The notes beneath the pieces were generated by a model, which had not been told where the DNA came from, did not search any database, and saw nothing but the letters and a program-made list of their open reading frames with translations. Positions 11,222-23,506 of a stretch of 64,000 nucleotides of DNA are shown in pieces (the first letter of the stretch is position 1; the number at the start of each line of letters is the position of its first letter). Source of the stretch: Nemophila menziesii (Eukaryota > Streptophyta > Magnoliopsida > Boraginales > Hydrophyllaceae); contig JARWIR010000002.1 of the NCBI GenBank assembly GCA_029959085.1, positions 40,110,233-40,174,232 of the forward strand, in the 5' to 3' direction. The position numbers and the translations under genes are program-made.

Positions 11222-12746
11222 TGGTATCGCCTAAGGTGTGATAAAATAATAGATAAAATAAAATAAACACCCTAGGCTATCGCGGTACTGCAAGTATTAC
11301 AGGACGTATGCAAGTCTTAATGATAAGAGAATTTGTTCCTCAGAGACTACAAAAGCTAGAGAGAACTTATGCAAATATAAAAGCTAGAATATTAAATACG
11401 CAAGAATAAAGAGAAGACAAATAGATTTTTGTTTGGTTTTTGTAAATAGAAATTTAAACTACTAAAGTAAAGAATAGAAAATTTAATACGAAGAGAAGAT
11501 AGTATGAGAGTTTAGCTCGAGAAATAGCAAGTAATCCCCACTAGCCTCGTTTATTCTAATCATGTAAAGGTGAATAATGTAGAATTTCTATAACCAGGAT
11601 TCTAAATTCCTCCCTTACCCCTTTAGAGTGGGCTATGGTGGAAACCTCACAATCACGAGGGGACTTAAATAGGGTGCTCATGTGCCACTAGGTTCCTAAA
11701 TGAGACTGTCCTACTAATGATGATCGGTGGTTAAATTAAACCCTAATGGCTATCTAGTTAGGGCAGCCCGTCAGGATCACTACCGCACACTAGACGTATA
11801 TGTGGTGTTTCAATAATTAGACACCCCTTCCGGGTGACCATCTAACTACTATAAAGGTAATCCTATACGCATGCATTTGCAAGGAAAACAGACAATAAGT
11901 CAAAGTATATAAAACAGAGAATAAAATATGAATTCAATTTAAATACAATGGCATCCAAAATTAAAATAGATGTAAAACAAGTCTAGGGTTCATACCCATA
12001 TGCTAAATTTCAAGCTAAAACAGAATTAGTTCATACTAGAGAAATAAAGAAAACAATTACAATTTTGAAGGCTTGTGAAGACATAATTTGATGTTCAGCT
12101 CTAACTAGACTTCTCTTCTTTTGTTGTAAGCTTCCTCTTGGCTTAAGGATTGGCCAAGGATGTGGTTTCATTGATTAGATGGTGTATTTATAGGTATCTA
12201 AACCCTAGGTCGAAATGTTGGAGTAGAGGGCAAGTAATAGGACTCTTTTCCAAATCAAATTCGTAACCCTAAAATATATGAAAGGTAAGAAACTGTTGTT
12301 GTTTTGTTTTGCTCATAACTCCTTCAATATTGCTCTGTATGACACGTTTATTATATCAAATTTGATTTCCTCGGAAATCTCTATCACTTTGCTTCAGACT
12401 GTTCTTCCAAATTCCAAGCCAATATTGAATTACGATAACCTTTTTGGACGTAGCTGGTGAAATTCATATTTACTTGGCAATTTTATCTTTCCATACTTAT
12501 CTCTTACCTTCTTTATCTCCAATTTCTATGTATATCCTCTTTCTCTTATCTCTTAGAATTGATTTGACATCTAATTAATTACCAAATATCTTTAAAGCTT
12601 CACATTTAACAAACAATTAAACCCAATATGCTCTAAAAATAATTAATCATCAAATCAAGACAAGATATAGGAAAATGCACTAATATTAATAAAAATAGAC
12701 ACTAATACTCTAAAATGATGTCTCCAACTAAGATTAAATCATCACA
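11222..12746 (-). repeat. E1 5' LTR
   Basis: Plus-strand start TGGTATCGCCTAAGG and end AATCATCACA. The copy is 1525 bp against 1521 bp for the 3' LTR. A TATA box in element sense lies at 12185-12192. The end at 12746 abuts a 19-bp sliver of another element's primer site. Confidence 0.9.
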
Positions 12747-12765
12747 AACAGCGGCGACAAAAACT
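12747..12765 (-). other. Primer-site sliver between two LTRs
   Basis: Nineteen bases between two complete LTR ends. CAGCGGCGACAAAAACT matches the primer-site-to-LTR spacer of this element group (CAGCGGCGCCAAAAACT) with one change. It is all that remains of an internal region. Confidence 0.7.
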
Positions 12766-14245
12766 TGGTGTCGCCTATGGTGTGATAATATAATAGAATA
12801 AATAATGCAAATAAGAACCATAGACTAGCACGGTACTGAAAGTATTACAGGACCTATGCAAGTTTTAATGATAAAAAGATTCGTTCCTCAGGTACTTAAG
12901 TGTGTTAAACGGATGGGTAAATAAATCAGAGTAGCAATTAATAATTAAAAGACAGGAAATAAATATGATTGATTGAGAGATTACTAGGAAAATTAAAGAC
13001 AATAAAATAAATATGAGAGAATATAGCTTAAGTTTTGCTTGTATGCACTAATCTCTCTATTTCTTCTATCTGGTTATAAGGGATATAATAGCTCTTAGAT
13101 AAGTAGTCAGGATTCTATATTCCCAACTATCCCCAAAGAGCGAACTAGGGTGGCGACCTCACTATCACGAGGGGACTCAAATAGGGTGCTCCTACACAAC
13201 TAGGTTCCTAGATGAGACTGACCTACTAATTATGATTGGTGATTAAATTAAACCCTAACTATCTAGTTAGGAAAATCGTGTCAGGATATTACCGCACACT
13301 ATACGTTTATGTGGTGTTTCAATAATTAAACACCCTTCCGAGTGACCATCTAACTACTATTAGCACAGCCCTAAATTGATCAGGTTTAAGACAGACAATA
13401 AATCAAGGCACATAAATCAAATAAATGGTTAAGCAGCTAGAATAAATTTGAAACATATAATTCCCAAAGAAACTTAGATAGAATGAAAATAGAATTCATA
13501 GATTATACATAATACAAACCCCAAGTTATGGGAAAATTAGTTCATACCTGAAAGAAATAAACTAAAACAAAGATACATGATTGTCATCTTGCTTTCTTGA
13601 ATAACTCTAATGATAAATAAACTTAAGAACTAGTTGTGGAAGGCAAGGATATGTTTACAAAGGTTAAATGGTGTATTTATAGGAGTCTAGGAAGAACTAA
13701 AACGCTTTATTGAAGTGGAAGACAAGCAGTTGGACTTCTAGCCCAACTCTAATTCGTAACCCTAAAATATAGAAAAGGTGATAAACTATTGCTGTTTTGT
13801 TTTTGCCGTAACTCCTTCAACACATATCCGAATGACACGTTCATTATGTTGAAACTGATCGCCTCGGAAAGCGCTATAACTTTTCCTTAGACGATTCATT
13901 CAAATTCATATATAATATTGAGTTATGATCACTTTTGTGGACGTGGCTGGTGAAATTCAGATTTACTTGACAACTTTATCTTTCTATACTTATCTTTTAT
14001 TTCCTTTATCTCCAATTTCCATGCATATCTTCTATCCTTTATCTCTTAGAGTTGATTTGACATCTAATTAATTACCATATATCTTTAAAGCTTCGCAATT
14101 AACAAACTATTAACTTAAATATGCTCTAAAAAAATCATCAAATCAACACAAGAAATAAGAAAATTCAGTAATACATAATAAAATCGAGTAAAAGACTTCC
14201 AAAAACACCTAAAATGATGTCTCCAACTAAGATTAAATCATCACA
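12766..14245 (-). repeat. LTR of a third related element
   Basis: TGGTGTCGCC...AATCATCACA, 1480 bp, TATA box at 13674-13681 (minus). It has primer-site sequence on its left and polypurine tract plus 3' noncoding sequence on its right, so it is shared by two internal regions, as in tandem copies made by LTR recombination. Confidence 0.85.
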
Positions 14246-15697
14246 ACTGGGGAGACATCAAGACCCCAACTCAAAGTAATATTGTCCCGATACAATAAAG
14301 ATAAAACAATGGGAAGTATCTAAATACACACCTAAGTTAATTAAGCACACTGGGAAAGAAGATAGTAGAATATATAGAATAGAATCAAACAAACTACTCA
14401 GAAAATTTCATGTAATAATATTTACAACCTACATACATGCATACTTTTCATATCTGCCATCAACACGGCTTGAATTCAAGATCAGATTAGCTTCTCAGTG
14501 TAAGAAGGAGATGAACTTTACTCAGTTCACCAAGGAGGCTATAGATTGTTCATCGAACTTCACTAGTATCCAAAGATCCACTTAACTACTCTCTATTGGC
14601 TCAATAACTTCTAGATTACATAGCAAAGAATCATAATGTCTTTAAGGTTGTAATGTTGGCTGAGGGACGGTATGATAAGTATATTTGGATAATTTAGAGT
14701 GATATTTTGGCTCTCTCCTCACTAGCCATCAACGAATCGCCCTAGAACTTGAGTTACTCTCATAAAATGTTCTCACTTAACCCAATAATGTTCTCGATGC
14801 ACAATGTAGCATCCCCAATAACCCAATTAAAGCGTAAAGATGTTCACATAAGAATTCCACTTTGCCTATCCAAATATATATTCTTTTCATATCATTTTGT
14901 TTTGTATAGCTATGACTCTCTTTTTGATGTCAATATATCATGCTATTTTTCATATATATTTTTTTCTTTTCATGCTTTTCAGCTTTTTTTCATTCACTAT
15001 TACCTTGACAAAGGGTTACAATATAATAAGCCTGTGAATCATAATCATTATATCGAACAAAGCACAATTAATAAGCTCAAAAATCCCAACACAATAACAA
15101 TTCCCATAATGGTGGACCCACCATCCCAAACTCAAGCTCTAAAACGATTGTCTATGCATCGCGATCCTAGTGCGGGTCATATGGAAAAGTCCTATAATCT
15201 AAAGGGATATGGCTTATAATGTGGTTAAATAAAAAGGCTTTAGAAAGGCTAGAAGAGGCTGAGAAGGATATATAAAATATTTATTTGGACAGCAAGCTAA
15301 AAGGAAACAAGGGGCTTATGAAAGATCAGCCTTAATCACTTTCTAAACTATGCAATTTCGTAATTCTCCTACCTTTAGCACGTTCATCAAATGGGTTTAT
15401 CAACTAGCTTGGATCTCGTGGCCTACACACCACTCATGTCTCCCTGAGATCGAACATACTTTCTATCGCATTACTAACTAATCTTTTCTTTACTATCAAT
15501 GTGTGTTTTCCTGCAAATACTCAAAGCATACAAAATAAAGCAGCTCATAAACATACTACTCTATCATTAACTTACTAAGCTTATGCTTTCAAGCTATTAA
15601 AAACACTCTACATCTAATTCCCAAGTATCAAAAATTTTAATTTCTACCTAAAAATAGAAAAGTCACAGAAAAATGGAGATGAGAGAGAACGAATAGG
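14246..15697 (-). mobile_element. 3' internal remnant (polypurine tract and noncoding region)
   Basis: Starts with the polypurine tract (plus-strand GGGGAGACATCAAGACCCC) and continues as the 3' noncoding tract shared with E1, N1, N2 and C2, including the CATTCACTATTACC...AAAGGGTTACAAT block at 14991-15020. It stops abruptly at 15697, fused to the inside of another LTR; all coding sequence is gone. The 156-codon open frame on the plus strand here is antisense and not conserved. Confidence 0.75.
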
Positions 15698-16880
15698 ACT
15701 TAAGTGTGTTAAACGAATGGGTAAATAAATCAGAGTAGCAATTAATAATTAAAAGACAGGAAATAAATATGATTCATTGGGAGATTAATGATTAAACTAG
15801 GAAAATAAAAGAAAATAAAATAAATATGAGAGAATTAAGATGAGAGAATATAGCTTAGGTTTTGCTCGTATGCACTAATCATTCTATTTCTTCTATATGT
15901 TTATAAGGGAGATAATAGCTCTTAGATAAGTAGTCAGGATTTTAAATTCCCCATATCTCCGGAGAGCGAACTAGGGTGGCGACCTTACAATCATGAGGGG
16001 ACTCAAATAGGGTGCTACTATGCCACTAGGTTCCTAGATGAGACTAGCATACTAATGATGATTGGTGATTAAATTAAACCTTAATGACTACCTAGATAGG
16101 AAAATCTTGTCAGGATTACAACCACACACTAGACGTTTATGTGATGTTTCAATAATTAGACACCTTTTCCGGGTGACCATCTAACTACTAATAGCACAAC
16201 CCCAAATTGATCAGGTTTAAAACAGACAATAAATCAAAGCACATAAATAAAATATTGGTTAAGAAACTAGAATCAATTTAATACATATAATTCCCAAAGA
16301 AACTTAGATAGAAAAATATATATTGCATAGATTATACATAATGCAAAACCCAAGCTATGGGAAAATTAGTTCATACCTGAAAGAAATAAACTAAAACAAA
16401 GATACAAAGGTTAAAGGGTGTATTTATAGGAGTCTAGGAAGCACTAAAACGTTTTCTTGGAGTGGAAGATAAGTAATTAGACTTCTAGCCCAACTCTAAT
16501 TCGTAACCCTAAAATATAAAAAAGGTAATAAACTGTTGTTGTTTTGTTTTTGCTGTAACTCCTTCAATACAACTCCGAATGACGCGTTCTTTATACCAAA
16601 ACTAATCATCTCCAAAATCTCTATCACTTTGCTTTAGACCATTCTTCCAAATTCATAGCCAATCTTGAGTTATGATCAGTTTTGTGGACGTGGCTGGTGA
16701 AATTCAGATTTACTTGACAACTTTATCTTTCTATACTTGTCTTTTGTTTTCTTTATCTCCAATTTCCATGCATATCTTCTTTCCTTTATCTCTTAGAGTT
16801 GATTTGACATCTAATTAATTACCATATATCTTTAAATATTCACAATTAACAAAAAATTAAACCAAATATGCTCTAAAAAC
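15698..16880 (-). repeat. LTR fragment, both ends missing
   Basis: Begins at ACTTAAGTGTGTTAAACG, about 130 bp inside the LTR as judged from 12766-14245, and stops after TATGCTCTAAAAAC, short of the LTR terminus. TATA box at 16421-16428 (minus). The fusion with internal sequence at 15697 indicates illegitimate recombination. Confidence 0.8.
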
Positions 16881-17000
16881 ATGACTCAATATTACACCTC
16901 TTACTTCTCCTAGGTTCATCCTGGGTAATACTTTAGGGTTCACAGAAGTTTAAGGACCAAAATTTTATTATTTATAAGCATATTAGTATTAGTAGATAAT

Positions 17001-18892
17001 TGATGTATCCCGTTTCGTTCAAAATAGTTTTCCGTAGAAGACATCATTTTAGGTGAATATTAGACTTATTTGATAGACTTTTATACTTATTTTGTTATAT
17101 TGCATTTTCTCCCCTTGGAGTTATGTTATTTCCTTTTTTAGAGCTTTTGTACGTTAATTTGTTTGTTTTTAGTATGAAGTTCTTAGGTCCATGGATACTA
17201 TGGAGCACCAAGACAAGGAGGAGAAGTGATAATTAAAGTCTTAGATCAAGCGGAGAGGTTAAAAGCTAGAAAAGATTATCCGAAGAGTTGACTAATAGAG
17301 AGAAAAATCTAGAAAGCTTTTATAATTTCCGTTTTTTAGCCACTTCGGTCCTAATTCAGGCCTAAAAATCTGAAAGAGAAAGTTGCGCCTTTGAGTTAGG
17401 AAGACTTAAGGATTGGAATCAGGTGAATTGGATATGAAACACAAAAGTTACGGTTGTTTTACCAACAACTGTATAGCCGTTACGGAATTTTGAAGATGGA
17501 GTTGGGCTTTTTATTATTTAACTTATTATTTTGAAGTAAAAAGCTCAATCTTAATTCTATATTATCAATATACCTTTTGACCTCCTTTTTATACACACTT
17601 CATAGAATTACAGTTTTTTTACATAGGAGAGCCACTTTGGACTCGGAGTCATTGACTCGATTCGAACCTACACCACTAAAATGGATGACCAAGGCCCTGG
17701 CCAGTGAACTAATACCAACTGGTTAGAGAATTACATTCCACGTTCCAATATTTTCAAGTTAGAGCAAGAAGGCAAAGGAGAAGCTAGAGCTGGAGGAATT
17801 TCTTTTTTCCAACAACAGCCAATCCAACACTTAGGTTATCCAATTTCTTTTCTGTAATTGAAAACAATGTATTTTATTTATTTTATTTTAGTTTTTAATT
17901 CGAATATGAGCTAAATTCTTTAGTACTTGAGAATTGCATTATGGGTTGAGCCCTAATCTATTTAATTGATGTTTTCTGAATTTGGAATTTAATTATATAA
18001 TTTAAACTCGGTATTTTATTTACTATTTTTATAGTCATAAATCAAGAATAGGTTACAGTTATTAGGTTATTCACTTTTGCGGCGAAGTGATCATCTTAAC
18101 TGAGGGTTTAATTATGGAAATAGGTAATAGATGTGTGTTGTTCTTCAATGATCCTGACGGGCTTGACTAACCACGCAGCCAATGAGGTAAACGACTTGAC
18201 CATTTGAAAGTAGATATAATCGCCTTGACGGGGTTTATAGTACCGTAGGATAGCTCCTAAGTCCACCCTAACAAGGGTTAGGAGATATTAGAGTCCCGAA
18301 TAACACAATAATACCAGTTTAGCCCTTAAACAGAAGCATTAGAGCCCGTTTGGAATTGATTATTTTGAAACTTAAAGCGCTTTTCAATTAAAATTAAATT
18401 ATTTGTAAAAAATATTTTGACATTTAAAAGTGATTATTTTAATAATCGCATTTCGAGTTCTTTTCGTAAAAGTGACATTAAGGGTCTAGAGTATTTATAA
18501 GGATCTAAAATCACTTCATGTAATTATTTTAAAAAGAAATTCCAAAGGGACACTTAATGATAAAGATTTAGGTGAAACCCTTGTGTGACTCAAGTACCTC
18601 TCTCTTTATTGCGTCCAACTCATTTACTTGCATTGTTTTATTTCAGTTAACATTTAAGCATTTTCTTTTATTGCATCATTAGTTCTTAATCAAAACCAAA
18701 CAAAAATCTTATCATTTTACTTTCCTAGTTTAACAGTCAATTCTACTATCCCGATCAATATCAGCGTTATAACTAGACGTCCCTGAGAACGAAATCCGTA
18801 TTATTTACACATTACTTGGAACGACCAGTGCACTTGCGGGTAGTGTCCCTATCATTTAGGGTGGTGATTTTATCACACACCAGGAGACACCA
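17001..18892 (+). repeat. Element P 5' LTR
   Basis: The right end ..GGAGACACCA is followed by AAGTTTT and the primer site, so that edge is firm. The left edge is set at TGATGTATCC because the related LTRs begin 40-55 bp before the motif GACATCATTTTAGGTG, here at 17039; this is inference. It contains a SINE insertion at 17613-17726. Confidence 0.6.
17613..17726 (-). mobile_element. tRNA-derived SINE in element P LTR
   Basis: On the minus strand it starts near CTAACCAGTTGGTATTAG, with an A-box-like region. A B box GGTTCGAATC is near 17655 and an A-rich tail (plus-strand T7) is at 17614-17620. It is flanked by the 9-bp direct repeat AGAATTACA (17604-17612 and 17727-17735), the mark of target-primed insertion. 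About 114 bp, short for a plant SINE, so it may be 3' truncated. Transcribed by RNA polymerase III in live families. Confidence 0.75.
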
Positions 18893-18898
18893 AGTTTT

Positions 18899-18916
18899 TG
18901 GCGCCGCTGCTAGGGA
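18899..18916 (+). other. Element P primer binding site
   Basis: TGGCGCCGCTGCTAGGGA, six bases after the LTR end at 18892. It matches the complement of the plant tRNA-Asp 3' end with two differences. Confidence 0.85.
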
Positions 18917-19022
18917 CGATAGCGTGTGACCCCAGTGTTAATCCCTTTAGTAGTTTAATTGTTATTTTATTTTTTAGTTTACGCTTTTGTTTGTTCTTTC
19001 TTTATCAGGTTTTACGGGTTTG

Positions 19023-20935
19023 GTGTATGCTCGATAACCCCGATATATTAGTCAGACTTTAAAACAAAAGAAAGAAGGAAGAAAAATAAGAGAGATTAGC
19101 CAAAGAAGCAGAAATAGATAATATTGACAATCGTGATCCTCCTCGGGTGGTTGTAGAAGAAAATCCTCCTCCATCTAGAGGACATGATCAACCTCATGTC
19201 CTTCATGATCCATTGTACATACAAGATCCTTAACAGATTCCGAAATTGATGTCGCAAGATATAGACCCGATTCTGGTATGTTAGCTCAATTATAAAACTT
19301 TGGAAATCTTCGTGGAGTAGCTAGAGAAGACCTAATTCAAGTAGTAAAGAAATTTATGCAAATATGTGATGCGTATATAACGCAAGGTGTAATAAGAGAA
19401 CAGATGTATTATACAAATTTCAGATTATTCGTGATAGACGCAGAGAGTACATGTCATGATTCACAAGAACCAGGTTCAATCACTAATTGACATGAGTTAC
19501 AGACTGGGTTCTTTGATCGTTATTATTCGAGAAACATGAGATTGAATGCACAAATCGAGTTGATATCCTTTGAGCAAAAACAAGGTGAATCCATGGGTAA
19601 TTTTTGGACAAGGTTCCATCAATGTTAGAGAAGAGTTCTAGATCGTGGTCTTTCAGAAAAACAACAAATGTCGATATTTATACAGTCCTTCAAGGACGCT
19701 CAAGAAAAAATTTAGACTTACTTTGTCATGGGGGATTCTTACAGGTAACACCAGCTAATGCAAAAATTATTTTGAGAAAAGTGAAAAATATGTTGGGTTG
19801 GAATATCCTGAGAGCACCTATCCGAGGTACATGTTATAAAGTAAGTAGTGCTAGAATTGATGAGAATTTCTTTTCATTAGGGAACAAATTGAAAAAACAT
19901 ACTTCAGCAACAAATGAAACAACTTACTTTAGCTATTAAAGAGGGTTTTTCAGGTAGGAGAGCTGATGTTAATGTTACACAAGAAATATATGGGTGTTTG
20001 AACTGTGGTGTACAAGATCATGATTGGGAGTATTGTCAAAGCAATCCAGAATCCGTGATGTTTGTTTCCAACCGAGGGAACTATAATTCAAGGGGTCAAG
20101 GTTATGTACCCTAATAGAAACCATCCGGGTTTCAAATATTTGTATCCAAGTGGGGACGCAAATCCAACTTATGCATATCAACCGCGTTCCCAAGTTAATA
20201 ATTATCAACTAAGACCACACAAAAACTACCAAGGGGGACTGAAGTACGGAAATCAAGCTTAGAGACAACCTCCTCAAGACACCTATACCGATGTTATGAA
20301 TCAAAAAGCTCTACCTGCTCAACCTCAAGAAGGTGCGTTAGATGTCCAACAAACCTTACAAACACTAATTGCTATGCAAGCGAAATTGTAACAAGATCAA
20401 CAAGATTTTATTGCATCATTCAAAATGTTAGAAAATCAGATAGCTCAGATGGCAAAACAGTTGAATCAGCGTCCACAAGGGCAACTCCCAAGTGACACTG
20501 AGGATCAAAAACAAAGAGAAGATTGTAATGCTATAACACTTAGAAGTGGTAAAAATCTACCACTACCTCCCTTTACCTTTATGAAAGAAAAAGAAACAAC
20601 TGTGAAAGAGAAAACGCTAAGAGATGTGGTAGAGAAAGAAGTTGAACCAAAATATAGAAGAGGTGGGAGTGGAGAAAATTCTGGGAAATCCAAAGAAGAA
20701 AGATGTTGTAGAGAATCGTCCTCCTCTGCAATTCCCATCTAGAGTTCAAAAGAAGGAGATATTGCTGATTATAAGAGATTCATTAATATGGTGAGAAGTC
20801 TTAACATTAATATACCATTTTTAGATGCTATTAGAGATGTACCGAAGTATGGGAAATTCCTAAAGAGAGCCATCACCACCAAAAGGCCATATCTTGAGAA
20901 CGAAATGATAGGTTTGCCATAAGAGTGTAGTGCCA
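19023..20935 (+). pseudogene. Element P gag
   Basis: Gag with multiple stops. KFMQICDAYITQGVIREQMY is near 19350 and the gag core is broken after it. The zinc knuckle CLNCGVQDHDWEYC (C-x2-C-x4-H-x4-C) is near 20000. A long Pro/Gln-rich region follows, then MLENQIAQMAKQLNQRPQG (20425), with the Athila-typical CNAITLRSGK. The gag-protease spacer has YKRFINMVRSLNINIPFLDA near 20770-20830. In live relatives it forms the virus-like particle. Confidence 0.8.
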
Positions 20936-20939
20936 TATG

Positions 20940-21378
20940 CCAGAGTAAGTTGCAACCTAAATTACTTGATCCTGGGAGTTTTGCGATTCTGATTTCTATT
21001 TGTAATGAGTGGCAAGGGAAAGCTTTATGCGATTTGGGTGCGACTATTAATCTCATTCCCAAATCAATTTTTGAGAAGTTAAAGATAGGAAATGCAAGGC
21101 TGGCCTCTATGGTCTTGCAAATGGCTGAAAGATCCCTCCCACATCTAGAGGAGCGAAAAGAAGATGTCCTCGTCAAGGCAAGTACTTTAATTTTTCCTGT
21201 TGATATTGTTATACTTGAATACAATGCGGATAGGAATGTACCCATTATTTTGGGAAGTCAATTCCTAGCCACGGGGAGTACTCTTATTGATGTAGAAAAC
21301 AAAGAATTAACCATGCGAATCCAAGACGAGGAGGTTAAGTTCAACATGTTTAGGGCCATGAAGTTTCCAGATTCCTAG
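20940..21378 (+). pseudogene. Element P aspartic protease
   Basis: ORF with ALCDLGATINLIPKS at the active site (DLG form), then VDIVILEYNADRNVPIILG and LATGSTLIDVENKELTMRI. The frame is open through the domain and ends in a stop after MKFPDS, where relatives read on into the RT linker. Confidence 0.85.
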
Positions 21379-21414
21379 CAGGATTGTTTCCGAGTAGATG
21401 CAATTGAGAATGCC

Positions 21415-23082
21415 ATGCAAGAGGTACTTGATGATAAGAATTTTGATGATGTTTTTCAGGCTGCCCTAACATTTGACTTACCTAAGATGATGGGAGAGCT
21501 TGCCAAAACAGTGGCAACTCTAAATTATGAGAATCCAAAATATAAGCGTCTAGTATATGAACCTGTGAGAGAACCAGGGGAGATGGAAGCTAAAAAGAAA
21601 CCATCTATTGAATCACCTCCGCAATTAGAAGAGAAGTCGCTTCCGACAAACTTGAGGTATGCGCATTTAGGTACTAAAAACACTTTACTTGTTATTGTTT
21701 CAGCTACTTTAACAGGTGCTCAAGAAGATAAACTGTTGCGTGTACTAAGAGATAACAAAAAGGAAATTGGGTGGACTATTGCTAATATCAAAGTCATTAG
21801 TCCTACCATTTGCCAACACAAAATTATCCTGAAAGATGATATTGCATGCTCAGTTGAAGGACAATGGAGATTAATGCCAGCTATAAAAGAGGTGGTGAAG
21901 AAATAATTAATTAAGCTACTAGATGGGGGAATCATTTTTCCCATAGCTAGCAGTGAATGGGTGAGTCAGGTTCAATGAGTACCAAAGAAGGGTGGTATCA
22001 CTACTATCCTGAATTCTCAGAATGAAGCCATTCCCTGAAGAACCATTGTTGGTTGGAGAGGGTGTATGGATTATTGTAAGTTGAATAAGGGTTCCAGAAA
22101 AGATCACTTTCCTCTTCCGTTCATAGATCAGATGTGAGATAAGTAAGCTGGGAGAATATTATTGCTTTTTGGGTAGATACTCCGGATATGATCAGATATA
22201 TGTAGACCTTGTAGATCAACATAAAACAACCTTTACATGTCCTTTAGGTACCTTTTCTTTTTCGAAGAATCCCATTTTGTTTATGTAATGCACCTGCTAC
22301 TTTCTAGAGATGCATGATGGCAATCTCTTGGGACATGATCCATCAATTCCTTGAGGTATTTATGGATGACTTTTCTGTGTTTGGTGATAACTTTGATGTG
22401 TGTTTATAGAATTTAGAAAATGTATTAATTAGATTCAAGGAAACTGATTTGGTCTTGAAATGGGAGAAATGTCATTTCATGGTTCATGAAGGAATATTCT
22501 TGGGACACAGGGTTTCGAGTTCAGGCTTAGAGGTTGATCGTGCAAAGGGGTGAGAAGTTTCTTGGGTCATGCTAGTTTTTATCGCCGTTTCATTAGCGAT
22601 TTCTCTAAGATCGCTAAGCCATTGTGTAACTTACTCGAGAAGGACTCCAAATTCCTTTTTGATGAAGCTTGCATTGTGGCATTCAAAGAGATCAAAGAGA
22701 AACTCATATATGCACGCATTGTATTACCTCCTGATTGGAATATTCTGTTTGAAGTTATGTGTGATGCTAGTGATCTTGCTATGGTGTTGTATTGGGTCAG
22801 AGAAAAGATACGGTTTTTCATTCTATTTACTGTTCTAGTAAGACCTTCACAAGTGCTTAGATTAATTATACCGTGACGGAGAAGGAACTACTAGTTGTTG
22901 TGTATGCATTTGACAAGAACCGTTCCTATATTCTTGGAGCGAAATTTTTTGTGTATACCGATCATTCTGCGTTCAATTACCTTTTGGAGAAGAAAGATGC
23001 AAAGACGCGTTTTATCAGATATGTATTGTTGTTACAAGAGTCTGACTTAGAGATTCGAGATCGAAAGGGTTGTGATAATTAG
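21415..23082 (+). pseudogene. Element P reverse transcriptase and RNase H
   Basis: The linker and RT start (21415-21906) carry LPTNLRYAHLG and WTIANIKVISPTICQHKI. After a stop at 21904 RT goes on in shifting frames: VPKKGGITTIL, MDYCKLNKG, KDHFPLPFIDQM, and the catalytic FMDDFSVFGD near 22360, which keeps both Asp residues. RNase H runs from 22550 (SFLGHASFYRRFISDFSKI), CDASDLAMV near 22760, then 22873-23082 [15 protein letters not shown] and TDHSAFNYL. At least seven stops and frameshifts. Confidence 0.82.
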
Positions 23083-23506
23083 GTTGCAAATCATTTGTCG
23101 CGTCTTGAAGGTTCTAATTTAATAGTGGACAAGAGTTGATTTAGGATGAGTTTCCTGACGAGTGTTTATTTTTTATACACGCAACTGGTACTCCTTGGTA
23201 TGCAGGCATAGCAAATTTTATTGTAACTGGTTCTTTTCCAGAAGGAATTACCTCACAAGAGAGGAAGCGATTAATTCGTCGTGCAAAACAGTTATTTTGT
23301 GAGGATCCTTTCCTCTACAAAATATGTGGTGATCAGATAGTGAGAAGATGCATACCAGAGAGTGATATTCAATCAGTGGTTACTAATTGTCATGACTCAC
23401 CTTATGGATGACAATTCAAAGGTGATCGTACAGCTATAAAGGTACTTCAATCCGGTTTTTATTGGCCTACTTTACATAAAGACAACCATGAGTATGTCAA
23501 GAGTTG
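23083..23506 (+). pseudogene. Element P integrase, N-terminal fragment
   Basis: After RNase [13 protein letters not shown], then TPWYAGIANFIVTG and FLYKICGDQIVRRCIPE. The zinc-binding part has [16 protein letters not shown] (second His and first Cys of the H2C2 finger) and is cut at 23506 by the N1 LTR. The catalytic core is absent from the window. Confidence 0.75.

Larger units (their letters stand above)
2158..12746 (-). mobile_element. Athila-like Ty3/gypsy LTR retrotransposon E1
   Basis: Minus-strand element, about 10.6 kb, with two ~1.52-kb LTRs (11222-12746 as 5' LTR, 2158-3678 as 3' LTR). In element order it has a tRNA-Asp-type primer site, gag, protease, RT, RNase H, damaged integrase, a CG-rich palindrome array, a short extra ORF, a 1.4-kb noncoding tract, a polypurine tract and the 3' LTR. 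It interrupts the copia remnant on the left. The five bases outside the two LTRs differ (GGGTC left, AACAG right), so the pair may have been brought together by LTR recombination rather than one insertion. The coding region is broken by stops, frameshifts and deletions; it cannot be autonomous. Confidence 0.88.
17001..23506 (+). mobile_element. Plus-strand Athila-like gypsy element P, truncated by N1
   Basis: Opposite orientation to its neighbours. Order: 5' LTR, tRNA-Asp-type primer site, gag, protease, RT, RNase H, N-terminal integrase. The element stops at 23506 inside the integrase zinc-finger region (..[11 protein letters not shown]), exactly where the N1 LTR begins. Its remaining integrase and 3' LTR are not seen in the window. 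Many stop codons and frameshifts show it is older than N1. Confidence 0.85.

Noticed and set aside
2153..12751. A target-site duplication for E1
   Set aside because: GGGTC on the left and AACAG on the right do not match.
14749..15219. 156-codon open frame on the plus strand
   Set aside because: It lies antisense in the 3' noncoding tract of a gypsy element and the frame is broken in the homologous tracts of N1, N2 and C2.
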